This document shows, in pieces, positions 1 through 15,000 of a stretch of 64,000 bases of DNA (within the stretch, counting starts at the first letter, position 1; each line of letters starts with the position of its first letter). The stretch is from Pythium myriotylum (Eukaryota; Oomycota; Peronosporomycetes; Pythiales; Pythiaceae). A program made the translations under genes and the position numbers. The notes beneath the pieces were generated by a model that saw nothing but the letters and a program-made list of their open reading frames with translations, was not told the origin of the DNA and did not search any database. The stretch spans positions 2,046,001 through 2,110,000 of the forward strand of contig JALJCQ010000004.1 of assembly GCA_023091665.1 (NCBI GenBank). The letters run 5' to 3'.

Positions 1-3000
1 CTCTTGATATCCCATTGCACGAGGTAGGACGAAATGTCGTTGTTGAAGTTGGGGTTCACGTTCATAGACGCGAGTGCAGGCGGCGAGAAAAAGACCTCGA
101 TCTCCTTACCCGAGACCACGACCAAGTCAACATTCGATGGTGCGTTCGGTACTTGGCTCGGCGTCGCACGGACGGGGCCATTCACGAGCGGTTGTCCTTT
201 GCCGTTGTCGTTGAATGCCGTCACGTCGATGAAGTACTCCTGCCCCATGACCAGCTTCTTAGTTGTCTGCGTTGGCACGTAGTAGCACTTTACGCAGGGG
301 CTGCCGGACACTTTCACGGCCGAGTCAGCCGGATAGAACCGCGGGATTTTGGCGCGGAGGTACGTGAGCGGCTGCGCCACGCTGAGCATGCGAACTGACC
401 ACACATATCCCTTCATCCACTCGTACGCCGTGATTGCCGTCGCCGTTGGGCCTAGATACCCGATCTCGCGGCTGTTGGCATCACCGAGATACAGTCGCGA
501 GCTCTCCATGCCGTCCTGCGAAATCACGCCCGCCATGATCGTGTACCAGTTGCCGCCGAGCCGGATGACTTGCCCGGGAAGCCCATGGCTACCGCGAGCG
601 AAGTCACAGGTCTCCCCAACCGAGCACGTGGCGTAGATCTGCCCGTTGACAACATCTAACAAGCCTGCCAGCGCCTGGTACGATTGCTCGCGGTCGACTG
701 CGACAGTGTCAATCGTCGAAAGGTCCTCCAGCGCATACCGCAAGTCGGCAGCGCTTGACTCAGCGTTGAGCGAGCGCGTGTACTCGCCCATGTACCCGAC
801 TTGGAACGTCCCGCTCATTCTGGCATCGTCCTCGTTGTAAACGCCGTCAATTGAGGCTGCGGGATTCATCGTGATCGTTGGTCCTCCGACCGCCGTCGAG
901 ATCTGCAAGTTGATGTTGCCGAACACGCGATCAAAGACGATGGTAACGTCGGCGGCCGGGGCGACAGCAGCACATAGCACCGCCTGCGAACTCAACACGC
1001 GGATGCTGCCCGTCTCGGCGGCAAATAGTGTCTGCAGCTGCGTGGTCACGATCGCGAGCGTCGCGCCGAACGCGATATTCTGCGACGCCTGGCCGTAGGC
1101 GAACGTGACCGAGCCTGCGTTTCCGAGGCACTTGAACACAACGACCTCTTTGCGGTAGTTGGTAGCCCCTTGTGTCGTCTCCGTGACCGTTACCATAGTC
1201 AGGTCACTGGGGACGAGGGCTGGCAAGTTACCCGGCTTGCTCGTGAATGTGACAGCAAACTGCGAGCCAGCAGTGAGAACTCCTGTCGTCGGAGCGATCG
1301 TCACAGTGCCAATCGAAGAAATCCCGTTGAGTGCCCCAAGCAGGTCAGCCGCCGTGCTGACCCCAACTGTTAGTTGGGCTGAGATGATTCCTCGAAATGC
1401 CAGTGTGAACGGCGAGTTGTTGGCGACGCCGTTCAGGATCGCGACGGTCTGGACTTCGTTTACGAGCGCTGGCTTAGTTTGCGACCACGCGAGGCTTCTG
1501 GCTCCGGTCTGGATGCGTTGAATTTGGTAGAGCTTCTCGGGTTCGGTGATCGCAAACTCACCTGGACTCGCCGTGAACGCCGCCGCGGTGTCCCATCGGA
1601 CGAGGTACTTGGTAATGGGACTGCCGTTGTCTGTCACTGGCGGGTCAAATGAGAGCCAGAGCTGGTCGCCGACAGCATTTGAGCCCTTCATGACCTCTCG
1701 CGTGGCCACCACGACGCCGACACCAGTTAGTTTACTCCCGTTTCCTTGTAACAGCGGCAGATCTCCCGGATTCAGATTGTTGTCGAGGAATGTCACAAGC
1801 CACGTGTAGCCACCCTCGCTGTCGATAGTCGACCGCGTTACAGTGAGCGGGCCGACAATACTCAGCGCTTCCAGTTTTTCTTCGAGAGAAGACCCGTCAC
1901 CTCCGGAGTCCGTGGTCGTCGCCGGCGCATTCCAGGAGATCGGAGTCGTTGTTGAACTCAGGTACTGGAGTGTGAACGTGCCACCAATGCTGTTGCCTTT
2001 ACGTATCTCGGTGACGGTGATCGCGCTCGCTGTTCCGACTAGCGAGCTCGTCACAGGCAGCGTAGGCACGTCACCCAAGTAGTCGAGGAACGTGATTGTC
2101 CACGTGTAGCCCAACTGCGCCGTCGGTCCCGACCGCACAACCTGGACTGTACCGACCCACGCCATGGCTTCGAGCGCGCTCTTGAGCGTGGCCGCACTTG
2201 CGTCGAACGCGATAGGCACCGACGAGTCCACAACAAACGAGCCGCTCAGCGCGTTGCCGTCCGTGAGCGTCGTCGTCTCGCATCCCGTGCCCGTCGCTGC
2301 TGCAAAAGTAGCGTCGACAGCACAGATGAACTGCGGTAGGTTCCCTTCAGAGTCCTTGAAGGCCACGGTCCACACGAAGCCCCCTTGGAGATCTACGAGG
2401 GACCGCGTCACGATGACGTCGCCAAACACGGGGAGCCGATCGAGATCGCTCTCGAGCTGGGCAGCAGAGCCTGTGGCTGCATTCACGAACGTGTTGCCGG
2501 GGTCGAAGCCGCCAGGATCGATCATGGAGACGGTGACCTGGCCGTTGACGCCATTTGTTGTCAGCGCGTTGTTCTCCTGCGTCTGGAATGCAACACACGG
2601 CAACGTCGTCATCGTATTGAGCGCTCCGGAGACGCCGTTACCGTAAAAGAAGATCCGATATACGAAGCCGTTGTTGGCGCGGTTAGGATCCACTGTCCGC
2701 GTCACCAAGACTTTGTCGATGTTGCTCATCTGCGAAAGGATCGTCTCCATAGCACGCGGGTCTCCTGATCCGCGAGCAGCAGCGTCGAAGTTGATGCACG
2801 CCGATTGAACTGCTGCGCCGAGATTGTTGAAGACGAGTTTGTACGAGCCAGCAAAAAGTGGCTTGTCGGCCTTGACGATAACCTCCTGGACGGCTGTGTC
2901 GGTGCCCATAGCCTGGCCAGAGTTCATGGCGACTGTGATCGAATAGCCGACATTGCCTGTCGTGGAAAATAGCGTACAGGCCGCGCACGTGCCGCTCAAC

Positions 3001-6000
3001 TTGTCCTTGATCGTGATTGCTGAGGTCTCGCCAGCCACTGAGTTACCGACAAACGTAATGGAGAAAATATACCCGTACCCAAACGCGGCGGACTCGTCGC
3101 CATCGCGGGTAACGATGATATCGGTCGCGCCGATGCCGCTGAGAGTTGCCATCGCTGCCTTGACATCATCGGCCTGCGCGTTCCACTGGATAGGTGTCGT
3201 ATCAAGCGCTGCCCCAACAGGGACGAAGTTGCCATTGCCGTCCCCAGTGTAACGTACGAAGTGAATCGAAAAGCTACCAGCGGTGATTGGGGCGAGCGCC
3301 GAAACCGCGACGGTTTGCACTGTCGGGACGCGAAAGGCAATGGAACCCTGAATACAGTTCGTGGCAAAGCACGAATCAGCCGCGGCAAACGTTCGAATCG
3401 TTTGCACCTCAGCCATCGTTGCGGCGCTTGTGGATATCTGCTGAATCTCCGTGATGTGTGTCGCCCCCAGGCGAACCTCCTGGATCTCGCGCACGTACAA
3501 TGCGTACCCTGCAGCGACGTTCTGGACGGGAGAGGCGACACCGCTTGGGATTTTGTTCGCAGGGTTCGTGAATGCACCGGTCCCCGCATCGGTAGACGCG
3601 GCTACACGCACGAAATATGGGATGCCTGGCATAAGGCCAGTCATGACGTACGAGCTGGACGCGGAGCCCGCGATGAAGTCATCGTACAGCGTCAGCTTGG
3701 CACTGAGACCACTGGTTTGTGATCCAAGAGCCGGTACGTTGCCAATTGTCGACTTGAACTTGATTGACCACAAGAATCCGTTGACTTTGTACACATTAAG
3801 AGACGAATCGGACCCTAGGAACGCCGTTCCTGTGGATGCATCTGCCGGCAATGCGAGCGGGATAGACTTGGACTCAAATGCCGGTATGTTGTTGACGCCC
3901 GACGAGATGGTCGCGATCGTGACATCGCCACCATTAAATCCCGTCTTGGAGTTCACTGTGAGCTGTGCAATGTCGCCCGCCACAGAGTTGCCACTAAAGT
4001 ATACTGAGTATACGTATCCGTTGGGGGCTGCCGTCGCATCTAGACGTCGTGTGACCACAATATCCTTATCGACGACACCAGTGACAGTGAGCTTGGCCTC
4101 CATATCGGCCTCGCTTGAGTCCCAGTTGATCGCAGTCGTCGTGACGCCCATAATCACAAGCGTGTAGGTTGCACCGGCAGCGATGTCATTCAGAGGGTTC
4201 TTCACTGTGATTGTCTGCACCTCAATCTGCTCGTTCATTACGCTAAAGAGCTGAGAGACAGTGTACGCGATGTGCTGCTGTCCAGGACGCTCGCCGTCGT
4301 ACAGCCTCGACGTCACGAAACTGCTCGGCACCGAGCCGCCAACGCGGTCTTCTGTGATCGTGAGCTGCGTTGTTCCGGCGAATGCTGTACACGCCGGGTC
4401 GTTCGTTACGACGCCTAGAAGCGGGACGTTGCCAGTCGTGAGCTGGCCGACGAACGTGATCATGAGAATGTATCCGTTGGGTGCGATTATCGGATGGACA
4501 TCGCGCGAGACGAAAACTCCCGAAGCTCCAATAGTATTGAGCGCGACTAGTTGTGCCTCTACGGTTGATGACAACGCGTCAAATGATATACAGTTCGTTG
4601 AAACACCTCCAAATGAGAGTTTGTACGAGGCCCCGGCGACGATCGTTGCCGTCGAGTCCTTGATGATGATCTTTTGCACCTCCGGTGAACCTCCAATGTC
4701 CACTACGTCGATGTACGCTCGACGCACACTGCCACCAGCGTGCGTCCACGCATTGGTAGCACACGGGACTGTGTTCAATGCTAATGTGGGCACGAACGCC
4801 ATGGTTGGCGCGAGGAAAAACACGTCATAAGTGAAACCCGCGCTACCGTCGCGAACCGTTTCGACAATGATCGCCGGATCCCCGCCCGATACCTGCACGC
4901 ACGGACCGATGCCGACGTTTATTACCTCGAGTTGATTCATGTTTCCCAGCACGACGCTTGAGCCGCCCGAGATGGGTCCACGAAAGTTTATCGTGTACTC
5001 ATAGCCGTATCCCCAAGACGAAGTACCATCGCCGTCACGCGTGACGTTCACATGTGGTACGCTCGAGGCGCCGATGTTGTCCATCGCGTTGATTGCGACC
5101 TGCATATCTTCCGCCGAAATACCATACGCGAGACAAGTCGACGTCCACGACGTCTTTCCACTTACCGTGAAGGCTAACTGGAAGAGCCCTGTCGCTGGTG
5201 ATGTGACCTGGGAGTTGGACGTCAGGCGCAATCGCTGGATCTCGGTCACAGAGTCCCCGCTTCCGCGTCTGGCGACTAAGACGTCGCCGCTCGCGAGGGT
5301 AGTCTCAAACTGAGTTTCAAGGTCGGTTGCGGGCATGCCCCATGGGAGGCATGCTGTGGTTGCTCCGCCTAAGGTCAGCTGGTAGAACCCAACGGTGTCG
5401 ATAACTTGGCCCGAGTCAGTAGCTAACGAGATACGTTGGCGGGGAATTGATCCTCCATGCGTCACTGTGGTCACTGTGGCCGTCGCACCCGCGAGGGCTG
5501 TGCATCCCGAGGTACTCGTGACAAGTGAAGCAACATCTCCTGCAACAGAGTCACCCAGAAAGTATACGGAGAAGACGTACCCGAGCTGCGCCACTCCAGA
5601 GATCGTCGAGCTTACAGGTCCCTTGCGAGTGACTTTGATGTCTCCGTCAAGTCGGTTCGCGTTGATTAGGAGCAGCAGACCCTGCAGAGCGGACTCGACT
5701 TCAGCCGCCGCTGCATTGTACTTTAAGCATGCAGAAGTCTGTTTGGTGCCTGCACGTTGAAGCGTGAGAGTGAAGAACGTTGCCGTGGGTGTGGTCGATG
5801 CCGCCGGGATTGTGGTTCTCACGATTTGGATCTCGGCTCCAGATCTCTTGACGGCATACTGGAGACCGTCAACGCGCACTATCATGCCAGGGTACAGCAG
5901 CCTCCTAGCCGAGACGTCGGCTTGCACAATCGGTGACAACGCCTCAACGGACACGTAGGACGAGGCGACCACACCACTAAACGGCGAGTCCCCATTCGTA

Positions 6001-9000
6001 CCAACGAGGTTAGATGACATCGCCGTGCCAAATCGTACGATGTCACCAGGAGCCAAATACTGACGGATGTCGTCAACACGATCGATAGTCGCTGATATCC
6101 CGTCCTTGGATACAGTTGCGATGGCATTCGGGATCTGTTGTGTCACCAAGTAGGCTTGGGTGACGTCAACTTCACCGAATAAGTTCATTGATTCAATTCC
6201 TTGTTTGATTGAATCGGCCGATGACGAGTACGGGAGTATGGGCGTAGCTTTAGAGCTCGTGTTGAGCACGAAGCCTCCAAGAATCGGCTTTGAACCGGGC
6301 ACGTTCGTGGTCACATCGATCGATTTTTCGTTTCCTAACAAGGTTCCGAGGGTTACAGAGAGCGGGTTCACATTACCGCTTCCCGAAGGGAACGTAAGAC
6401 CTCCGTACTCTCCTGTGACCTTCATGAATCGCACGCGCCAACGATATCCACCTCGAGTTCCTAAGTTGTCCACCGGCTGGTCATCCCATCCCCCGGAGCA
6501 CGCGGAGTTGAGACAGCCGGTGTCGGTTGACGGGAGCCGCAGTTTTTTCACGATCACACGGCCGATTGTATTCATCTCGTTCAGTTTGCGCTGGAGCCGT
6601 TCCTCACTCTCATCGAAAGCGATTTGGCGAGGACCAATTGTCGAGCGGAAGTCAATTGTAAATGAGCCGCTGAGACCATCGGACCCAGGAGTGATCTGCG
6701 TGACCGATATCTGATACGTCGCTGCTGGGTTCGGCACGAAGACGGTTGTGATGTCGGGGATGTTGCCAGCACCAGGCGGCGTGTATGTTGGATTCGATAT
6801 AAACTGAACTTGCCATGAGACTTCTCCATATTTCCCGTGGATTGTGCGCTGGACGCTAACCTTACGACCGCCCTCCCAGATGAGCTTCTCGTTGGCCTGG
6901 TCAGAAGATGCCTCGAGGACACGCTGGACAAGGCTTTCACCAGCATTCCACGGTAAGCGAACAAACACGCTCATTGCGTTGTTTGCAACTGTCGCTGGCA
7001 TACTCGCACACGTGTATGTGCTGATCTTGAGCTGTGCGGTAGACACGTCTGTAACCGTGAAGACACATCCAGTGTAAGTGCCCACCGTGAAGCGGTCCCC
7101 AGTCGCCAGGCTACTCTGAAGTAGTTCATTCCCAGCGGGGATATCGAAGTAGTCGAGCGAGCCGCACTGTAACCCTACGCTGTTGGGACACGACGTCTTG
7201 ACTTCGTAGCGTTGATCAAAGCCCGGGTCATTCGTAACTTTAAACGTTGTAAAGTCGCCTCGTAGGATGAGTCCGTTCTGCACTGTACCAAGTGCGCAGT
7301 TAGCGAGCGTTTTCTCACATACTGTCACTATGGGATTGGATCCGGATAGACCAGAGCCGTCCTTGATTAATGCCGGTACATCTCCTGGTGCATTACAGAG
7401 TAGCACACCGTTAGGAGCAGTCTCTTTCTGTTCACACGGCCCGTCCTTGTCACGCAGAAACGTTACAGTCCATGTGTATCCTCCCGTGAGGGGATCAACA
7501 TCGCTACGAGAGACAGCGACATCGCCGACATTCGCCATTTTCTCAAGTATCTCTTCCACAGAGGTCCCAGTGGCCCCACTTTGTGCCTTTGAGGCCCATG
7601 CGTTATGTGCAATCGGCAAACTTGTCGCGAGTTGTTGGACAGACATGAAAGTCCCAATCGTCGAGTCGAGCGAGAGTGTGAACGAACCTTTAATTGGGCC
7701 CACACCATTCGTGAGCACTTTGCCGTCACACTTCTGGCTGTTGTCATTCGCTGTTGTAGTGAGACCATCTTGGATGCACGCGATCAAGAAGCCTTTACTT
7801 CCCATCGGCCCGACGTGACGGCCCCAGGCTTTCGAGTATCCAGTCTCGGGCCACACGTCGTCCCACTTCGCTCGTGGTCCTTTCCAATTGCCGGCAATAC
7901 CATTGGAATGATCACTTGTCGGGTCTGCCCAGACAGACGAACGGAAGGTAATAAGCCACGTGTAGCCTAATACTTGGGTTGTCGCGCTAGTTGACGGGCC
8001 GATGCGATCGACAATCACACTTGACGGCTTAATAGAGGCAAGGCTGTTGAGTTGCGCCTGTACAGCGAGCTTATCCGCCGAGAACAGGATCGGCCCGGTC
8101 TTTTCCTGGTTGAACTGTAGCTGAAATGTACCTCCGAGTTGATTTCCTTTGACCGTCTCGAACATTTTGGCGCGCACATTCGTTCCTGTGAGCGCTGTAA
8201 CAGGCAAGTCAAGCATTGGAATATCGCCACCTGTAGCTTGGTCTGAGAACGTAATCGTCCATGTAAACCCTCGTGCCTGTGTCGCAGCTGAACGTGTGAT
8301 CTGCACACTTGGTATGACTGCGCCTAGATTCGTTGTGATGAAATTCTGAAGCTTTGAGTCAATCACTGTCGTATGAAGAGTAGTCAGGTCTGTATCTGTG
8401 CCGATCGTGAACGGCACAGCAGTGACACCACCGAACGCGAGTGTTATCGTGCCTCGCACCTGGTTGCCCTGGCGGGATCCGGCGAATGGCGTCATTGGTG
8501 TCGCTGCATCTTCAATCAGCACTGTAGGAGCCGCTTGAGAGGTGTCAGAGTTCACTAGCGAGCTCGTGACCCCCATCTTTGGGATATCCCATCCTCGACT
8601 CGTAAATTCGATCTGCCATGTAAAGCCACCTGACCATTTGTTGCCTGTTGGGGAGAAGACACTTCGCTTGACAATCACCGTACCAAAGACCTGCTCGCCA
8701 CCGTTCACAACGCCTTCGAGGATCACCTTTATCGAAGCCTCCGAAGCATCCCACGGGATCGCTGGAGATGTTACGACCGTGCTGCTATCAGATTCCTTGG
8801 TGAGCGACAACGTGAATGACCCGCTGATCATACTGCCTTTCGTAGTTCGAGCCACTGAACACACACTCGTACTAGACGTGACGAGGATTGTGGACCCGTC
8901 GCAGGCCATGACGGGTATCATTCCTGACCGCTTTCGGAATGTGACAGCGTAAAGAGAACCCACAAACGTGGAAGTGATCGATTGTGTGCGCACGACAACG

Positions 9001-12000
9001 ACTGAATCAATGATCGAGTTCAGGAGGTTCTCAATGACTGACCCAGCACTGATAGTCGTTGCCGCTGTCTTGACCGGAATCGTTGTCGATAGCTGCGTAG
9101 CCATGTAAAGAGGCAGTGTCTGTGATGAGAAGGTGCTGCACAGCATGCCCACGTCACCTGCTACGACCGTGAGGGATGTCGCCGTGATCTGGTCAACTTG
9201 AAATACGCAAACGCCTGCAACTAGCTGGTTTTTAGTGCTTATACCAGTCAATGTAGTGCCGGGAGCGAGGGTGAATGTCGTTCCATCGAAGCCCGTCACG
9301 CAAGCGGCACATAGCAGAGCGTTGCTGGGAGGGGTGCACAATGTGCTGAAAGTTGTAATAGCATACGGATCTGAGTAGGACTCGCATGTGTGCGTTATCT
9401 TGAACATCGACGCCGGGTCAAAAACTACTTCAGCACCTGACTGCACCACCGTCGCGATAGTCGGCAGGCCACCTACCGACGCGCTGTCGTATGTAATAGA
9501 CCGCTCAACTACCAGCTCTGGTACATTACCCGTGACTCCGTCACCTGAGAATGTGATCGAGTACGTGTAGATCATGTTCACGTTATCAGTTGTCGAAGTA
9601 GCGCGAGTAACAGCAACTCCGCCAGCACCGATGTTGTCGAGGTTGTTTAGAGCGTCTTGAATGATCTTGGCGCCATCAGTATCAGTTGCTGTGGTTAGAG
9701 ACGAAACAAGATCTACAGTCCTTCGAAGCCCAACGGAGAGCGTGCAGAATGTGCAGATCGTGTTGTCAAAAGTAAGAGTAAGTGAGCCAGCAATTTTTGA
9801 CAATGTCGACCCCGGAAATGTCAATGTGATAGTCTGGATCTCGCTGCTGCGAACGACACCAACCTGAATAGTTTGGACCTCGAAAGCCTCAGGGACAGTC
9901 GTCCTGACAGCCTGGATTTCGTTCACGTCGTCGGCGTCAACGCGGAGTTCTTGGACTTCGTCTCGATCGGTCGCGGTTGTGGTCACTGTCTGCACCTCAT
10001 CCACGACCTGGTCATTTGTTGTCTGAATCACTTGAATTTCGTCGGCACCCGTGAAACTCGTTCGTACGACTTGGACTTCATTGATGACTTCGACAGTCGC
10101 GTCCACGAATTGTTCTTCGTTCACCACGGCCGTGCTGATTGTCAGGGCCTGGATCTCACGCACAATGGGAATCGTGGTGCTCGAACTCTGGCCACTTGAG
10201 AAGTCGTCCTCTTCATCCCACTGAACCTCATAGCTTTTCGGACTCAATCCGCCATCGTATAGTGGATTTTGCCAATCCGCTCTAATCGAAGTGGCAGGGA
10301 TCACGCTAAGTTGAAGATTTCTGGGCACGGTGGGAACGTGGTTCGCTGCGAGTACGCTAGGCGGGTTCGTAGCAAGAGGTGTGCCTGCACCCTTAGCGTT
10401 AAATGCCGTCACGCGTATACTATACATCGTGTTTGACACTAAGATATTTGATCGCACACCTGTCACTGGATCGTTCCCACCAATAATGAACGACCGCTTG
10501 GATCCATCGACGAGCCCGAAAGACGCAGGCGAGTCGAATGCATTCGAGGTGTCCCACTCGACCATATACTGCGTGATCGGAAGTCCGCCGTCACCTCCAT
10601 AATACGGTTGCTGAGTGGAGGATGGATCCCATTCGACAAGAATCGCATAGCTCGACAGCACGGTTGCTCGCGCGTTCTCGACTTGCCCTGGTGTGCGATC
10701 GACGGGCAAAGCCGACACAGGATCCGACAAAGCTGGTACTCCTGGGCCCTGGTCATTGACAGCGACCACCCGCGCAAAATAGGTTCCGATTGACACCAAT
10801 GCGATGTTGAAAAAGAAAGGACTCGTGTCAGTCGGGAGTACATTAAGCTGTCCCGTCATGTCATATGTAGGCGAACCGACGTTGCTGAAATCTTTGCTCG
10901 TGTCCCATTGGATCTGATACGAAGTGATTGTTGTGCCACCGTCGCTAAGAGGTGCATTCCAGCGAACTTTCAACTGGCGGCTAGACAACACCAGCAGCTG
11001 TACCGCCTGCGGGGCAGATGGAGTGGTTCGAGGTATCTGAAATGATGGAGAGATAAAGCCAGCGCCACCATAACCTTCAGAATTGTGGGATCGAACTCGT
11101 ACAACATATTTTTGACCAGTCTTGAGCCCTCCGATCACGAAACGTGTTGGAGCGGGGAGCTGGATAATCGCTGCATCACCGGGAATTCCGGCCGTCTCGC
11201 AGTAGAATCCCGGTTGTACGCCTTGGCTTGTGATCGCCGATGATATGCGCACGCTTGGCCCATGAAGCTCAGTGCTGTCGACCCCAAGCAGTGATAGCTC
11301 GTTTTTTACCTCACTCACAAACGTTACCAGCCAGTTATAGCCAAACCCATTCGCAGATCGCGTCACGTTGACGAGGCCAATTGTCACGAGGTTCTCCAGT
11401 GCAACCTTCATTTCATCGGCGCTCACGTTGTAAGGGAGCGGCTGGGTGATGTGAGAAAGCCCACCGCTGGCAAATGAGACTCGGAATGTGCCGCTGATCG
11501 GTTGTAGCCCTCTCTGGAGAGATTCAACATAGATACCCGGGTTGTTACCAGCCCAACTATCGCTCGTGGAAACTCGAAGAAGTTCCTGTGGGCCAACGTG
11601 GCCAGCCTGGAACGTGATCCGCCATTCAAATCCGAACGCGGTCCTAAAGACAGGAACCGCCAGTGCTGTCGTGAGCGCAGTATCGATCACTAGTGTCGTT
11701 GCAGTGATGGCTGTGATCGCTCGCTGTTGACCAAGAATCCAGATGAGATCCCCCACTGCAAGGCCTGTGCTCGCGAAAGTCACGGTCGACAAAGGATCCC
11801 ACGTCAACGTTGTCCCGAAAGCTGTAACCATCAAGCCACCGACCACTCGAGTTGACGACTGTCGAGATACATCGACAGTGCCTACGCTTGACAGCCTCTC
11901 CAATCGCGACTTAATCGAGTTAAGCCCGACTGCTGGGGCATTCCAGGCGATGTTCTCAGTGGTTTCGCCTGCAAAGGCGAGTTTGAAGAAACCGCCCAGG

Positions 12001-15000
12001 CTCTGTGAATCTGCAAAGTTGATGACGCGCTGAACATCAGGAAGTCCTTTGCTTGCTGATGTCGTGATCGTTTGCTGTTCTTGAACGCCCTCGGTTCGGT
12101 ACCACTCGACCTTGTACTTGTCCACAGGGCACCCAGGTTCGATTTCTGTGGCAGTCCAACTAACCGCTAGCGTGGTGCCATCAACGACCGATGCAATCAC
12201 CGACTTAGGGGGATCAGGCTGGCCACACGTGACAGCGGTCGACAAAGGAGACGTGGCCGAGCCGAAGCCTTGGGCGTTATATGCCATCACATGCATAAAA
12301 TATCGAGTTCCTGGGCGCAATCCAGTGATTGTATTCCGAAACTGGTCGGAGCCAATGATTTTATTGGCAACGCGCACAGTCGCTGCAGTGCCTACGAGCG
12401 CACTCGAATCAGCGACGGTGATGAGAAAGATATCCCCGGCGCCGACCATCTCTTCCCCACGGAGGTAGGCAAATGTAACGGACCAGATAGCCGTGTTCAT
12501 TCCCTGGTTGCGCCAGGTTCGCGTCACCTTGATGGAGTACAGAGTCGTGAGCGATTGCAGCACGTCCTGCATTTCGAGCGCGGACGCGGCTACCGAGATT
12601 GCACTTGTGACTTTTCCCTCAAACTCAAGCTTGAACGACCCTGATATCACCGTGCTTGCGTCCGTATACACATCTTGGATTTCGTGGGTGAAGTCTCCAA
12701 TAGCCAAGTCGGAAAATCCCTGCACGATTTCTGCCACTGTGAGTCTAGGAAAGTCTCCTGTCAGTCGTGATCCGTCTGCGACCAAAAGCGCAAGATTTCC
12801 CGGAGTATTAACGAACGTGACGGACCACGTGTAGCCCCACGAAGCCTGTGCTCGGAGAACTTTGACAGGATTAATCGCAATGTTTGTGGTATCTGTAATC
12901 ACTGCTAGCGCGTCGGTCATCTGGTCAGCACTACAGTCAAATGGAAGTGGGGTCGTGATACGACCACCCCACGACAGCGTGAACGTTCCGCCACTACCGA
13001 CGTTGCTTCTATATGACGTCGTCACCTGTTGGACTTCGAAGCGTTTCTGTATCGTCGTTACCCCATAGTCACTGCTAGCACTATCAAAACTGGGTGAGGA
13101 GTCCCACTCGAGTCGGTACATCGTGATCTCTGCGCCACCTGTGTAGATCGGTTGACGGTAGTTAATCGAAAGCCACGTCTGCCCGTGATATTCTCCAAGC
13201 ACCACGCTTGTCGGAGGTGTTGGCACAACCGAGGTCGTGGCAGTCTCCAGCGAGAAAAAGTCTGGAGCATCGCTAATGCCTCTGGCGTTGACCGCAAATA
13301 CCCGGAGGCGCAGCTGCTCGCTGCTCTTCAAGATAAGATGGTCATGTTTGGTATGCGCGACGGCACCCTTGTCACGCACAAGGATTGAGCACCTGTTCAC
13401 ATTAACGGCAGCCGTAACGGTCCCTGTCAGTGTTGGGAGTTTGGGTGTCGTGTACATCCCCCAAAACCGGATCGTGTGCACGAAACCATTGTCATGAGGC
13501 ATCGACGATACACTAACACCATCCACGGTGCTCAGCGCCTCGAGCGCGAGCTTGACCGCATCATCTGTCGCACTCCACGGGATATTTGCGGTAGTTTCAC
13601 TGCCAAACGTAAGAGTGTACGTTGCTGCACCCCCCACATCTCCTGCACTTTGGGCATCAAGCAACACAGTTTGCCACTCATCAGGATTCCCAATCAGCAT
13701 TGTTTGGGATCCAATCGCGCTCGAGTGGCGCGCTCCAAGTCGCACATCAGTACCCCGCCAATCATTCTGGGGCAGGGCGTCGATTGTCTCAAGCTCTGCC
13801 GTGTATGACCGAAATACCAGAGACCACCGCCGACCGAAGCTAACTGCGTAAGCCTTCGCTCCAACGATCGAACTGGTGAACATGCCCAACACTGGGATGT
13901 ATCGACTCTGAACAACACTTGCGACGGTGTACTTGACCATATCGCCGACAGAACTTCGCAGCCAGATATCGTCGTTTACATTGAGAAGAGAAGACAGATC
14001 ACTCGTCGTGCGCAAGCGATTATCGAACAAGAACACCGCAGGACTCCCGGCAGTGATATCATCTCCGGTGTAGGTCTCAACCGTCGTGACCACTGCACCA
14101 GCGACGGCCGCAACCGTGAACTTGTTCCCAGCAACAAAAAAGACGTTGTTGATAGCGTACCCGTGGTCGACTGGAAGCTCAAAAATGTTGGTGTTCCTCG
14201 TTGCGGTCACAATTTGCATCAATGGGCTGATGCTGACGCGCCCAGGAAGAGGCTTGGTCTGTTTCGTTATGACCCCCGCAGAGATCGTCACACTTCCAGT
14301 TGCACCACCAAAGTTTGTAGCGAGAGTGATGTCGTCTGGCGTGATCGACATGACATTGTACAGAGTGTTCGATATCGTAAGTTTCTCGCGGATCGCGACG
14401 AACAAAGTCGGATCGACTGGCTTGTTGTTTAGTTGGATATTAGTCAACACGGGATTACCGTTAGTCGCACTTGCGGTCAACGTCAGTGACGCTACCCCGA
14501 TATCCCCAGAAGCACCAAGGGCGACTACCGAATCCACGACACTCAGCTTCTGTAGCTCTTGAGTTACCTTGGCGTGTGTGGCACTGAAACCGATTGGCTC
14601 TGTCATCAATCCTCCAAACGTCAATCGAAAAGTACCAGAAATGTCGTCTCTCTTGGCATCGGAGTAGATCTCTATGGTGGGATACACACTGATGACAGCG
14701 TCCTGGCCCGTGAGAAATGCATGTTTGACTACGAGCAAGTCTTCACCATCATCGTCGTTCATAAAAGTGACGCGCCATGCTTTGCCATACGATCCGTACT
14801 GGCTCAGGGTGACATTGACGTGGCCCGGCTGAGTAATTGAGTCGATCGCATCTCTCATCGCAGAAGCTGTTGTCGTCTGGAACGGCAACGGCTGAGTCTC
14901 TTTTCCTCTATACGAAAGCGTAAAGAAGCCACCCATATCATTCTGCGCATCTGCCAGAATCGTCTGCGATCCGCGTTGGCCATTCGCACACGGACCTTCG

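Noticed and set aside
9829..10158. A CRISPR-like array (39-bp period)
   Set aside because: The period reflects a 13-residue protein repeat within an open frame; copies are diverged and no spacers alternate.
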